64,000 nucleotides of DNA from UBA1672 sp050633285 (GTDB taxonomy: Bacteria > Pseudomonadota > Alphaproteobacteria > Micavibrionales > Micavibrionaceae), in assembly GCA_050633285.1 (NCBI GenBank), contig JBOEGG010000002.1:186001-250000 (forward strand), given 5' to 3'. A program made the position numbers and the translations under genes. Positions 16,262 through 24,335 of this stretch are shown piece by piece. Position 1 is the stretch's first letter; each line of letters begins with the position of its first letter. Under the pieces are notes generated by a model. That model saw only the letters and a program-made list of their open reading frames with translations. It searched no databases and was not told where the DNA came from.

Positions 16262-16771
16262 ATGACGATTAAAAGACCTAAACTGGTTGCCATAGATGGG
16301 CAATCGGACACCACACGCACGCCTGAAGAGCAACGTGAAATGAAAGAGTTTTATAACGATATGAGTGCCGATGTCCTTGCTCGTACACTTTGGGGTGAGG
16401 CGCGTGGAGAGGGGACAAAAGGTATGAGCGCCGTGGCCTGTGTTATTTTGAACCGTGTGAAAGTAGCGCAGGAAAAAGGACGTTTTTGGTGGGGGAATAA
16501 CATTATTCAAGTCTGCCAAAAACCTTACCAGTTTAGCTGTTGGAACAGATCCGATCCAAACTTCCGAAAACTGCAATCCGTGGGTGAAGATGATTTGCAT
16601 TTTGCGACGGCGATGCGTATTGCCCGGCGTGGAGTTATTGGTGTTTTGGATGATGTTACAGGCGGCGCAACGCATTATCACGCCGCAAGTATTAAGCCAT
16701 ATTGGGCGCAGGGTAAAACACCGTGTGCCGTAATTGGGCATCATAAATTTTATGCAATGATTGATGGCTAG
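16262..16771 (+). CDS. SleB-type cell wall hydrolase, probable endolysin
   Basis: A 169-residue enzyme of the hydrolase-2/SleB family of lytic transglycosylases. The motif LARTLWGEARGEG near residues 38-50 holds the catalytic Glu. Downstream are VACVILNRVK, a WWG, the PYQFSCWN motif, and GGATHYHA with two His. It has no signal peptide, so it would need the holin to reach the cell wall. Alphaproteobacterial phages and gene transfer agents often use this family for host lysis. It lies within the lysis block, ahead of the EamA and holin genes. AGGAGAAAG precedes the ATG. Confidence 0.85.
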   Translation: MTIKRPKLVAIDGQSDTTRTPEEQREMKEFYNDMSADVLARTLWGEARGEGTKGMSAVACVILNRVKVAQEKGRFWWGNNIIQVCQKPYQFSCWNRSDPNFRKLQSVGEDDLHFATAMRIARRGVIGVLDDVTGGATHYHAASIKPYWAQGKTPCAVIGHHKFYAMIDG

Positions 16772-16803
16772 ACGAAGGGATCGAAATATCGTAGAAGCAG
16801 CAT

Positions 16804-17667
16804 ATGGATCAAAAGAAAAAAGCGTTAATAGGCCTGCATATCTCTGTATTCTTAATGGGGGCATCAGGACTATTCGGTAAACTTGTGACAACGTCTGCGT
16901 TTTTCCTTGTCTTTGGGCGTGTGATGTTTGCATCTGCTGCTTTACTTTTATTCTTGAGATACAAACGTGAAAAGATAAAACCCAATTGCTCTAAAGACGC
17001 GTTTAGCTTCCTGATGCTGGGGATATTAATGGCCTTTCATTGGTATGCTTTTTTTTACGCAATACAATTATCAACAGTCTCAATCGGACTTTTAACATTT
17101 TCAACATTTACGGTTTTCACGACGTTGTTAGAACCCGTGTTATTTCGAACACGTTTGACTATTCGTGATTTAGCCGTTGCGGCGTTATGTTGCGCCGGAG
17201 TTTGGTTGATTGTCCCTGATACACATTTATCAGGCTTATCAGGTGAAAACACCTTGTGGGGCGTGATATGGGGGGTGTTATCGGGGTTGAGTTATGCTCT
17301 CATGCTGTTGCTCAATAAAAAATACAGCACACAATATTCCCCCGTAACTTTGACGTTCTACCAATGCTTGGTCGCGATGCTGGTCTTACTACCCGTAATC
17401 TTATGGATGAGGGAGCCTGTGCTGGCACTCGATTGGGTCTACCTGTTTATTCATGGGGTTGTCTGTACGGCTGTTGCATTTACGTTATATGTTTCTGCAA
17501 CGCGTTATATTCGGGCACAAACAATTAGTATCCTGACCATGTTGGAATTATTGTATGGTGTCGCCTTAGCCTACCTAATATTGGATGAAAGCTTAAACAT
17601 GAATATGGCGCTGGGCGGCGGTATCATCCTAATTGCATCATACGCGGCCATGCGTAAACCAGACTAA
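16804..17667 (+). CDS. EamA/DMT-family transporter inserted in the lysis block
   Basis: A 287-residue protein of ten predicted membrane helices in two repeats of five, the drug/metabolite transporter (EamA, RhaT-like) layout. The first repeat includes IGLHISVFLMGASGLFGKLV and FGRVMFASAALLLFL; the second begins around GVIWGVLSGLSYALMLLL and ends in a Gly-rich helix. These carriers export small metabolites such as amino acids; the substrate cannot be read from sequence. It is cotranscribed in appearance: 32 bases after the SleB gene and 31 before the holin, on the same strand. A metabolite exporter between endolysin and holin is unexpected and suggests cargo acquired by the phage. Confidence 0.85.
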   Translation: MDQKKKALIGLHISVFLMGASGLFGKLVTTSAFFLVFGRVMFASAALLLFLRYKREKIKPNCSKDAFSFLMLGILMAFHWYAFFYAIQLSTVSIGLLTFSTFTVFTTLLEPVLFRTRLTIRDLAVAALCCAGVWLIVPDTHLSGLSGENTLWGVIWGVLSGLSYALMLLLNKKYSTQYSPVTLTFYQCLVAMLVLLPVILWMREPVLALDWVYLFIHGVVCTAVAFTLYVSATRYIRAQTISILTMLELLYGVALAYLILDESLNMNMALGGGIILIASYAAMRKPD

Positions 17668-17698
17668 ATTTTATCTTATATTTAAAAAGGAGAAAACT

Positions 17699-18232
17699 AT
17701 GCTCTCTGCATTTCTATCGCAGGTGGGACTACCTGTGCTTGTGTCCATTGTTGGCAGCGCACTTGGCGTGCTGGATCATCCGGTGGCAAAGGGGGCTTCT
17801 GATGCTTTAAGTAAAGTACAAGATGCCCTGAAATCCAGACAAATTACACCGGAACAACTGGCCGAAGCAAATCGCCATACGGAAAAAATGGCAGAGCTTG
17901 AGATACAAAATTATCAAACAACATTATCTGAAATAAACCAATCGCTACGTGCCGAAGTCACATCGGATGATAAATATGTACGGCGTATGCGCCCGACATT
18001 CGGGTATTTGATGGCTGCAACATGGGCGGCGCAAATGTTTGGTATAGCCTATGTGATAATTTTCGAGACAGACAAAGCGGGCGTTGTAATGGCCGCTATG
18101 GGAAATTTAAGCGCGATCTGGGCTGTTGGTCTGTCTGTTCTTGGTATTTACGTTTACAAACGTAGTGAGGATAAAAAAGGAAGTGCCCTTCAGGATGTAA
18201 TTTTCTGGAACCCGAAAGCAAAGGAAGATTAG
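17699..18232 (+). CDS. Holin of the 3-TM phage superfamily
   Basis: A 177-residue protein. The true start is the ATG at 17699 behind AAAAAGGAGAAAA; an upstream extension would overlap the transporter gene. Residues 8-25 form a hydrophobic segment, residues 45-95 a polar coiled coil (AEANRHTEKMAELEIQNYQT), then MRPTFGYLMAATWAAQMFGIA and a final pair of membrane helices. The RRMRPTFGYLM motif is typical of Holin_3TMS proteins. Holins open the inner membrane at a set time and release the endolysin, here probably the SleB enzyme. It is the last recognised phage gene. Confidence 0.8.
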   Translation: MLSAFLSQVGLPVLVSIVGSALGVLDHPVAKGASDALSKVQDALKSRQITPEQLAEANRHTEKMAELEIQNYQTTLSEINQSLRAEVTSDDKYVRRMRPTFGYLMAATWAAQMFGIAYVIIFETDKAGVVMAAMGNLSAIWAVGLSVLGIYVYKRSEDKKGSALQDVIFWNPKAKED

Positions 18233-18371
18233 GGGGGAGCATATTGGTATGCATACATACATATTTTGAAACGGAAAGTGCAATCATACTGGTCAAACAG
18301 ATCAAAATATCATAGAATCTACGGGTTCAAAGAGGTGTGTTCCGCCTTTCTTTATCCTGAGGAGAAAAATT

Positions 18372-19811
18372 GTGAGTATCAAAACCCCTATAACGGTTGC
18401 ACATGGTGATGGAATTGGTCCTGAAATTATGGATGCAACACTTTCCGTTCTTGATGCTGCGGGTGCGCGTCTTGATATTGATACGATTGAAATCGGGGAG
18501 GCCGTTTATGAACGCGGTACACTTACCGGGATAGAAGACAGCGCATGGGAATCCTTACGTCGTACTAAGGTTTTTCTAAAAGCACCGATCACAACGCCCC
18601 AAGGCGGAGGGTTTAAATCTCTTAATGTAACTGTCCGTAAAAGCCTTGGTTTGTTCGCGAATGTTCGTCCATGTGTTTCTTACCATCCATATGTGGAAAC
18701 AAACTTCCCGAACATGGATTTGGTGATTGTTCGTGAGAATGAAGAAGATTTATATGCGGGGATTGAGCACCGCCAGACACAAGATGTCGTACAATCATTA
18801 AAAATAATTTCTCGCCCCGGATCAGAACGTATTATCCGTTTTGCTTTTGAATATGCCCGTGCCAATGGCCGTAAAAAGGTTACCTGTATGGCCAAAGACA
18901 ACATCATGAAAATGGCAGATGGCTTGTTCCATCGTACATTTGATGAAATTGGTAAGGAATATCCGGATCTTGAACAAGAATTTTATATCATTGATATCGG
19001 TACTGCGCGTATTGCCGCGCGCCCTGATGACTTCGACGTTGTAGTTACAGAGAATTTATACGGTGATATTATCTCTGATGTTGCAGTAGAGGTTACGGGA
19101 TCTGTCGGCCTTGGTGGTTCATGCAATATCGGGTGTGATTTCGGTATGTTTGAGGCTGTTCACGGTTCCGCACCTGATATAGCAGGAGAGGGCATCGCGA
19201 ACCCGTCCGGACTGTTGCTTGGTGGTGTGCAAATGCTTAATCATATTGGGCAAAATGATATAGCCGCAAAAATTCACAATGCATGGTATAAAACATTGGA
19301 AGACGGTATTCATACTGGCGACATATATGATGCAGGTTTAAGTAAGGTCAAGGTCGGCACGCAGGACTTTGCCACTGCGGTTATCGAACGCCTTGGTCAG
19401 ACACCGGAAAAGTTCAAAACGATTGATTATGGTCAAGGTGGTGGAAAAGGAATGAAACTTCCTCCTCTAAAGCCACGTGTAGAACAGGATAAACAGCTTG
19501 TCGGCGCGGATATATTTCTTGATTGGGAAGGTCAACCGGATGATCTGGCTGCCTTATTAGAGCCGACCATTGTTGATGGCATGAAATTAAAGTTAATCGC
19601 AAACCGCGGCGTCAAGGTTTGGCCAAATGGACACCCCGATACATTCTGCTCTGATCATTGGTGTTTACGTTTTATCGGTCTTAGTGTATCGCACAACACA
19701 ATCCTGGAACAATTAAGGGTATTGGATGGCCTTGGTCTGGACTTCATAAAGGTTGAAAATTTGTACAGTTTTGACGGTGAGCGTGGCTATACTCTTGCGC
19801 AAGGTGAATAA
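18372..19811 (+). CDS. icd: Isocitrate dehydrogenase (Rickettsia/Thermus-type, long C-terminal domain)
   Basis: A 479-residue enzyme that oxidises isocitrate to 2-oxoglutarate and CO2 in the citric acid cycle. The start is GTG at 18372, with GAGGAG ahead. The N-terminal 340 residues form the isocitrate/isopropylmalate dehydrogenase fold: HGDGIGPEIM, the substrate-loop NVTVRKSLGLFANVRP, VIVRENEEDLYAGIEH, then FDVVVTENLYGDIISD and EAVHGSAPDIAG. About 130 extra C-terminal residues are as in the Thermus and Rickettsia forms. Cofactor preference (NADP expected) was not tested residue by residue. The gene directly borders the prophage on its right side; 139 bases lie between with no terminator or tRNA seen. 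Confidence 0.9.
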   Translation: MSIKTPITVAHGDGIGPEIMDATLSVLDAAGARLDIDTIEIGEAVYERGTLTGIEDSAWESLRRTKVFLKAPITTPQGGGFKSLNVTVRKSLGLFANVRPCVSYHPYVETNFPNMDLVIVRENEEDLYAGIEHRQTQDVVQSLKIISRPGSERIIRFAFEYARANGRKKVTCMAKDNIMKMADGLFHRTFDEIGKEYPDLEQEFYIIDIGTARIAARPDDFDVVVTENLYGDIISDVAVEVTGSVGLGGSCNIGCDFGMFEAVHGSAPDIAGEGIANPSGLLLGGVQMLNHIGQNDIAAKIHNAWYKTLEDGIHTGDIYDAGLSKVKVGTQDFATAVIERLGQTPEKFKTIDYGQGGGKGMKLPPLKPRVEQDKQLVGADIFLDWEGQPDDLAALLEPTIVDGMKLKLIANRGVKVWPNGHPDTFCSDHWCLRFIGLSVSHNTILEQLRVLDGLGLDFIKVENLYSFDGERGYTLAQGE

Positions 19812-19860
19812 AATAAGTACTGTTGATGATATTTGTCGAAATACTAGGGACTGTGTTGAA

Positions 19861-20610
19861 GTGTCATTTTACCGTAATTTTATTATCTATGTAATAGTAT
19901 TAACTTTTGCATTCTTACCATCACCCTCTGCGCTTGCGCAAGGGGAGGTCTATGAATCTGAAACAGGGTATGACCCCGTCGTCATGCCAGATCAATTGGG
20001 AATATCCATTGTTATTGATAACAATGAAGATGCACCGGTTGAACCGGCATTAGCGGAAATAAAGTTTTTGAAGATGCCGGCTTTGAACAATATAAAGGAA
20101 CGTACAGATCGACTAATCTGGGGTGTGCGTAAAGATATAAAACCTGAATATGATCATTATGGTTACGAAATACGTCGGTATATGGCAGGAACATCGAACA
20201 CTAAAATATTCACAAATGAAGAGTATTTAATTGAGCAAATCAGAAGTGTCAGAAAAGCTAGAATAATTGCAAATTACTGGGCTGATAAAGTTGAAGATGA
20301 AGTTCGTCTTATTGAAAAGGAAATGAAGTCAAGGCAAGGGAGTGAGGTTGAGTTTACAGTTAAAACGGCCTTTAAACAGAATAAATTAACGGTTAGAAAG
20401 TTTATTATCTCATTGAAGTCTTGGATTGATGCAAATGAGAAATATTTAATGATTATTTTTGATAATCCTGATGTTTACTCTGTACGCTACCCGGAAATAA
20501 TGGTGAGTGTTAGTGAGGTTCGGCTCAATCTTTATAATGCTTTGGTTATTAAGCAAACAAAGCTAAAGGAAATCCGAAATTACAAAACATTTGAAATGAT
20601 GGTTCATTAA
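19861..20610 (+). CDS. Secreted helical protein of unknown function
   Basis: About 249 residues. The frame begins earlier, inside icd, but the GTG at 19861 gives a proper signal peptide (FIIYVIVLTFAFLPSPSALA, then QG), so it is the preferred start; a GTG at 19804 is an alternative. The mature protein is charged and mostly helical (IEQIRSVRKARIIANYWADK, KVEDEVRLIEKEMKS), without cysteines or a known domain. It should be periplasmic. It follows icd so closely that cotranscription is likely, though no functional link is evident. Its transcript would end at the hairpin at 20639. Confidence 0.55.
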   Translation: MSFYRNFIIYVIVLTFAFLPSPSALAQGEVYESETGYDPVVMPDQLGISIVIDNNEDAPVEPALAEIKFLKMPALNNIKERTDRLIWGVRKDIKPEYDHYGYEIRRYMAGTSNTKIFTNEEYLIEQIRSVRKARIIANYWADKVEDEVRLIEKEMKSRQGSEVEFTVKTAFKQNKLTVRKFIISLKSWIDANEKYLMIIFDNPDVYSVRYPEIMVSVSEVRLNLYNALVIKQTKLKEIRNYKTFEMMVH

Positions 20611-20638
20611 TTTAGGAACTTATAAATACCAGAAATTA

Positions 20639-20668
20639 AAAGCCCTCGAATGAGGGCTTTAAGTTTTT
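20639..20668. terminator. Bidirectional intrinsic terminator between convergent genes
   Basis: AAAGCCCTC-GAAT-GAGGGCTTT with T-rich sequence on both sides serves the forward unknown gene and the reverse folD gene. The folD stop codon abuts it. Confidence 0.85.
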
Positions 20669-21506
20669 AAGCTGTTCTGTTTTTATGTGCTTTTAATGTA
20701 TTTGCAAGCAGGCATGCGATTGTCATAGGGCCAACGCCGCCCGGAACAGGTGTGATAGAGCCTGCGACGTTTTGCGCTGCGTCGTAATCCACATCTCCGC
20801 AAAGTTTACCATTTTCCATACGGTTGATACCGACATCAATCACACATGCTCCTGGTTTTATCCAATCGCCTTGAACCATTTTCTCACGACCAACTGCGGC
20901 AACAAGAATATCTGCACTCTTACAGACTTCCTTTAAATCCTTGGTACGGGAATGTGCCATGGTTACTGTACAGTTCTCTTGAAGCAATAATTGCGCCATA
21001 GGCTTTCCAAAAAGCAAAGATCGGCCAATAACAACCGCGTTCAAACCACTTAGGTCATTAATAACACTCTTGATAAGCATTAAACTCCCCTGTGGCGTAC
21101 ATGGTACAAGCCCGTCAATCCCCGCAACCAATGCACCGACATTCACTAAATTCAGACCATCTACGTCCTTCTGTGCAGAAATCATCTGCACAAGTGAATC
21201 GCTATCTAAATGCTTAGGTAAGGGAAGTTGAAGTAAAATACCATCGACATCTGGATTAGAGTTAAACGCCTCAATCTCCGCAGCGATCTCTGCATGTGTG
21301 GCTTTTTCGGGCATACGTGCCTCAATGCTACGAATGCCAACTTGCTCACAAGCCTTGATTTTATTTTTAACATAGACATGAGATGCCGGATCATCACCAA
21401 CAAGAATAACGGCCAGTCCCGGTTTCTTGTCTAATGTCTCAACGTCTTTCGCGATATCCGCGCGTAAATTTTTGGCAATCATTTTGCCATCTATTATTTG
21501 TGTCAT
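20667..21506 (-). CDS. folD: Bifunctional methylene-THF dehydrogenase / methenyl-THF cyclohydrolase
   Basis: A 279-residue enzyme interconverting 5,10-methylene-THF and 10-formyl-THF with NADP, supplying formyl groups for purine and fMet synthesis. The catalytic Tyr-Lys pair is present (Y45 and K49 in HVYVKNKIKACEQVG), as is the cofactor-domain motif VVIGRSLLFGKPMAQLLL and the closing signature PVPGGVGPMTIACLL. An ATG at 21563 would add 19 residues that overlap yggT, so the Met at 21506 is chosen. It follows yggT on the same strand by 25 bases and probably shares its transcript. Confidence 0.93.
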   Translation of the reverse strand: MTQIIDGKMIAKNLRADIAKDVETLDKKPGLAVILVGDDPASHVYVKNKIKACEQVGIRSIEARMPEKATHAEIAAEIEAFNSNPDVDGILLQLPLPKHLDSDSLVQMISAQKDVDGLNLVNVGALVAGIDGLVPCTPQGSLMLIKSVINDLSGLNAVVIGRSLLFGKPMAQLLLQENCTVTMAHSRTKDLKEVCKSADILVAAVGREKMVQGDWIKPGACVIDVGINRMENGKLCGDVDYDAAQNVAGSITPVPGGVGPMTIACLLANTLKAHKNRTA

Positions 21507-21531
21507 GTGTCTGTACTCTGTTATCTGTGAA

Positions 21532-21810
21532 TTAGAAAGCGCCGCCCAATAAGATGCCTGCAAGAATTTGAAGTCCGATAATCACGATCAATGGTGTTAT
21601 ATCGATACCACCAATAGGGGGTACATATTTACGAATAGGGATGAAAACCGGGTCGGTTATCTTTTTTAGTAAAGCAGTCAAGTTTTGTGCTGCTTCGTTT
21701 TCCGCTCTGACAATTTCAAATGCGATCAACCAACTCATCGCGACTTGTAAAATTATCGCAAAGATATATAAATGCACACAAAATGCGATGAGAGAGAACA
21801 AAATATACAT
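21532..21810 (-). CDS. yggT: YggT-family inner membrane protein
   Basis: A 92-residue protein with two membrane helices (residues 3-25 and 66-90) and the family motif ITDPVFIPIRKYVPPIGGIDITPLIV between them. YggT proteins are widespread small membrane proteins linked in some bacteria to osmotic stress or division-site functions; the mechanism is not settled. It is the first gene of a reverse pair with folD, and its promoter would lie in the AT-rich gap 21811-21977. Confidence 0.85.
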   Translation of the reverse strand: MYILFSLIAFCVHLYIFAIILQVAMSWLIAFEIVRAENEAAQNLTALLKKITDPVFIPIRKYVPPIGGIDITPLIVIIGLQILAGILLGGAF

Positions 21811-21977
21811 ATCTTACCTACTTTATTAAATGGTATTTTTATTTCTTATATAGACTTTAGTCATAAAGGAAAAGTACTCTTTATGATTGCTAGAAAGTTA
21901 TAAAAACCTGCTTAGGTCTGCGTAATTAAACGAATATTCATTTTCTACTGTATAATATATGGCAAGAGGGCAGTGAC

Positions 21978-22688
21978 ATGTTGGGTTTGGATCCATTAAC
22001 AATATCATCATTATTGGTACTTGCAGGACAGCAAGTGACGTGCCCTGCGCATGATCCAACCAAAATTAATATTATTCCGCGCACCGAAAAGGTTGAATAT
22101 GACCGTTCCCAAACACTAAAGCAGATACAAGGCTATAGCATGGATACAGTTGATCCATATGGCTTTCACGGGACAACAATTACGCAAGGTTTTATGCAGG
22201 GAAAAATCGGTCTGGAGCATAAGATTAAGTTTGGACAAATGAAAAACCCGGGTGTGAATATATCATGTGTCTGGTATAGCGATATTACGGTTGAGATCTT
22301 TATTGATCCCAAAATCGTCATAGCAAAAGAGCTATATCGTGATCCATGTATGCGCAAGGCGATCATAAACCATGAGCTAAAGCATGTACGTGTTGATCGT
22401 GAAATGGTGAATAAATATGCAAAATCAATGGGGCAAAAGCTCCTCTCCGCACTAAAAAGCCGTGGTTTCGAATCCGGGCCGATTTATACAGAGAAAACGC
22501 AAGGTGTTATGCAGAAGATGCAACGTGTTGTGCATCAAATCCTTGAGCTTGAGTACCAGAAAATGGGGCTTGAGCGTAGAGAGAAGCAGCGTGAAGTCGA
22601 TAGTTTAGAAGAGTACCAGAGCGTTGATAATCAATGCCCCGCCTTTAAGAAAAAGAAGAATAAAATTTATTCTGATCTTTTGAAATAA
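21978..22688 (+). CDS. Putative zincin-like protein with HExxH motif
   Basis: A 236-residue protein. Residues 5-19 are hydrophobic and end near a Cys (QQVTCPAH), so export or membrane association is possible but not clear. The motif HELKH at residues 132-136, inside AIINHELKHVRVDREMV, fits a zinc-metalloprotease helix with a possible third ligand shortly after; the layout resembles DUF922-type secreted zinc proteases. The C-terminal 60 residues are a charged helix. Cysteines lie at residues 22, 97 and 124 and near the C-terminus. It stands alone between yggT (divergent) and the reverse PLP-enzyme gene. Whether it is catalytically active is unknown. Confidence 0.55.
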   Translation: MLGLDPLTISSLLVLAGQQVTCPAHDPTKINIIPRTEKVEYDRSQTLKQIQGYSMDTVDPYGFHGTTITQGFMQGKIGLEHKIKFGQMKNPGVNISCVWYSDITVEIFIDPKIVIAKELYRDPCMRKAIINHELKHVRVDREMVNKYAKSMGQKLLSALKSRGFESGPIYTEKTQGVMQKMQRVVHQILELEYQKMGLERREKQREVDSLEEYQSVDNQCPAFKKKKNKIYSDLLK

Positions 22689-22694
22689 ACACTC

Positions 22695-23849
22695 TTATAT
22701 TTGATCCAGTGCATGTACCAGATCGGATATCAAATCATCAATATGCTCAACACCAATAGATAAACGGAAGAGTTGATCTGTAACGCCTGCTTTTATGCGT
22801 GCTTCTTCCCCCATGGAAACATGGGTCATTGTTGCAGGGTGGTTAATTAAGCTTTCTGTCCCGCCCAAAGATTGCGCAAGGCGGAATATCTCAAGATTAT
22901 CAATAAACGATGCCAGCTTTGATTTGCTTGCTTTGATCTCGAAACTTAACATTGCGCCATAACCTTCTTGCTGTTTTTGCGCAATCTCATGGCCGGGATG
23001 AGTTTTTAATCCCGGGTAATAGACATTGTTTACGGCATCATGTCCATCCAACATTTGTGCGATAATTTCTGCATTTTCCTGCGCACGATGGACACGCAAT
23101 TCCAATGTACGCATACCACGTAGTGTCATGTATGAATCAAAAGGTGCGCCGATAACGCCTAAGGAATTTGCCCAAAATTCAAGATCGACCAGAATGTCAT
23201 CGCGTGATGTGACCACGCACCCTCCGACAATATCACTATGTCCATTTAGGAATTTCGTCGTCGAATGGAAGACAATATCCGCACCAAGAAGAAGGGGCTG
23301 CTGCAACATCGGGGAAAGGAAAGTGTTATCAACAACTGTAATCGCGCCGCATTCCTTTGCACGTGTTGCAATATCGCTAATATCAGCGATTCGCATGACC
23401 GGGTTGGATGGGCTTTCAATTAATACCATCGCTGGTTTTTCTTCTGCAAAAGCTTGCTCGACACTATCTTGGTTATACTCATCAACAAATTTGAGTTTAA
23501 AATGGCCTTTTTCTGAAAGTGCACAAAGCAAACGATAAGACCTGCCATAGCAATCATACGGGGCGATCAGTAAATCATCAGGATTTAAGAGGTGAACAAT
23601 CAAGGTGAGCGCAGCCATACCTGATGATGTAACACATGCGCCAACACCTTGTTCAAGCTGGCTCATCGCATCGGCAAGCCCATCACGTGTAGGGTTGCGT
23701 GTGCGCGAATACTCATAAGGTGCTTTTTGCTCTAATCCACCTATTTCAAATGTTGAAGACATGTACAGGGGCGGCATCATCGCTTTATATGCTTTATCAC
23801 TGCCAAGTGCGGCCTGAACGATTGATGTGCGTCTTCTTTTTTCTGTCAT
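22695..23849 (-). CDS. Cys/Met metabolism PLP-dependent enzyme (cystathionine gamma-synthase/lyase type)
   Basis: A 384-residue enzyme of the trans-sulfuration family. Visible features: YSRTRNPTRD near residue 50, the cofactor-stacking Tyr in APYDCYGRSYRL, SPSNPVMRI, and the PLP lysine K199 in VFHSTTKFLNGHSD; the end has AQSLGGTESLINHPATMTH. The family includes cystathionine gamma-synthase (MetB), cystathionine lyases and methionine gamma-lyase, which cannot be separated safely by eye. It would act in methionine or cysteine metabolism in the cytoplasm. A terminator-like hairpin lies about 90 bases upstream on its own strand, suggesting a regulated leader. Confidence 0.85.
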   Translation of the reverse strand: MTEKRRRTSIVQAALGSDKAYKAMMPPLYMSSTFEIGGLEQKAPYEYSRTRNPTRDGLADAMSQLEQGVGACVTSSGMAALTLIVHLLNPDDLLIAPYDCYGRSYRLLCALSEKGHFKLKFVDEYNQDSVEQAFAEEKPAMVLIESPSNPVMRIADISDIATRAKECGAITVVDNTFLSPMLQQPLLLGADIVFHSTTKFLNGHSDIVGGCVVTSRDDILVDLEFWANSLGVIGAPFDSYMTLRGMRTLELRVHRAQENAEIIAQMLDGHDAVNNVYYPGLKTHPGHEIAQKQQEGYGAMLSFEIKASKSKLASFIDNLEIFRLAQSLGGTESLINHPATMTHVSMGEEARIKAGVTDQLFRLSIGVEHIDDLISDLVHALDQI

Positions 23850-24335
23850 ATCGCGTCTACTGTCTTATGCTAATTGGTAATGAAACGGGATATTAGCGCA
23901 TATTTTAATAACATGGCAGAGAAATTACCGAGCAGGGCACAATAAAATACCGATGCTTTGGGAAGCACCGGTATGAATAAAGTAAGTAAGCGAATAGATT
24001 TGTATGAGGAAGAAGTAAAATCTTTTAAAATAAACCTCTTCTAAGGTTCTCAAATTATCTAATTGTATTATCTATTTCAAATGTGGCGGAAAAAAGGACA
24101 TATCTTGCCGATTTGCGGGAGTTTTGTAAGGTGTTGATTTTAATGAATTTTACCTTGTTGAAAACTGATTTTTAAACTGTAAAGTTATGTAAAAGCGGTA
24201 CATATGTGTTGCGCACTGCAAAAAAACGGTATTTGTAAATTCATTGTTAATCTCTTTGCGCATATGATGTACACTCTTTTTTGAAGAGTTTCTGCGTTTT
24301 TATCTTTTATATCATTCTTTTAACGGAGTTTTCCG
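23850..24335. other. 486-base divergent intergenic region between PLP enzyme and aconitase genes
   Basis: The region is AT-rich and must hold two divergent promoters, though I could not place either with confidence. It contains the hairpin described separately at 23941-23974 and the TATGAT and TACACT boxes 60-75 bases before the aconitase start. No open frame or known RNA family was seen. Confidence 0.5.
23941..23974 (-). terminator. Terminator-like hairpin in the 5' region of the PLP-enzyme gene, possible attenuator
   Basis: On the reverse strand ATACCG-G-TGCTT pairs with AAGCA-T-CGGTAT (one mismatch) around CCCA, followed by TTTATT. No reverse-strand gene ends here; instead the Cys/Met enzyme gene starts about 90 bases further on. 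Confidence 0.5.

Larger units (their letters stand above)
1..18232 (+). mobile_element. Late (structural and lysis) half of a T7-like podoviral prophage, left end outside window
   Basis: Nearly all genes run left to right in the order used by T7-like phages: scaffold, capsid, tail tube A, tail tube B, internal-protein-like gene, tail spike, large terminase, lysis genes. The families are recognised from their sequences (see individual entries). The right limit is taken as the end of the 3-TM holin gene at 18232, since the next gene is isocitrate dehydrogenase. The left limit, portal, integrase, polymerase and repressor are not in the window. Three reverse-strand genes (PilZ, two Sel1-type) and an EamA transporter look like host-derived cargo. 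No attachment-site repeat could be identified at the right border. Whether the element is inducible cannot be judged. Confidence 0.85.

Noticed and set aside
18233..18371. Possible right attachment site or tRNA fragment at the prophage border
   Set aside because: A GGGTTCAAA string recalls a T-loop, but no flanking stem or second copy is visible and the left end is outside the window.
23026..23538. 170-residue forward frame opposite the PLP enzyme
   Set aside because: It is a shadow of a clear enzyme gene with intact motifs on the other strand.
23850..24335. SAM riboswitch upstream of the Cys/Met enzyme
   Set aside because: The conserved core of SAM-II and related classes could not be found; only a hairpin is supported.
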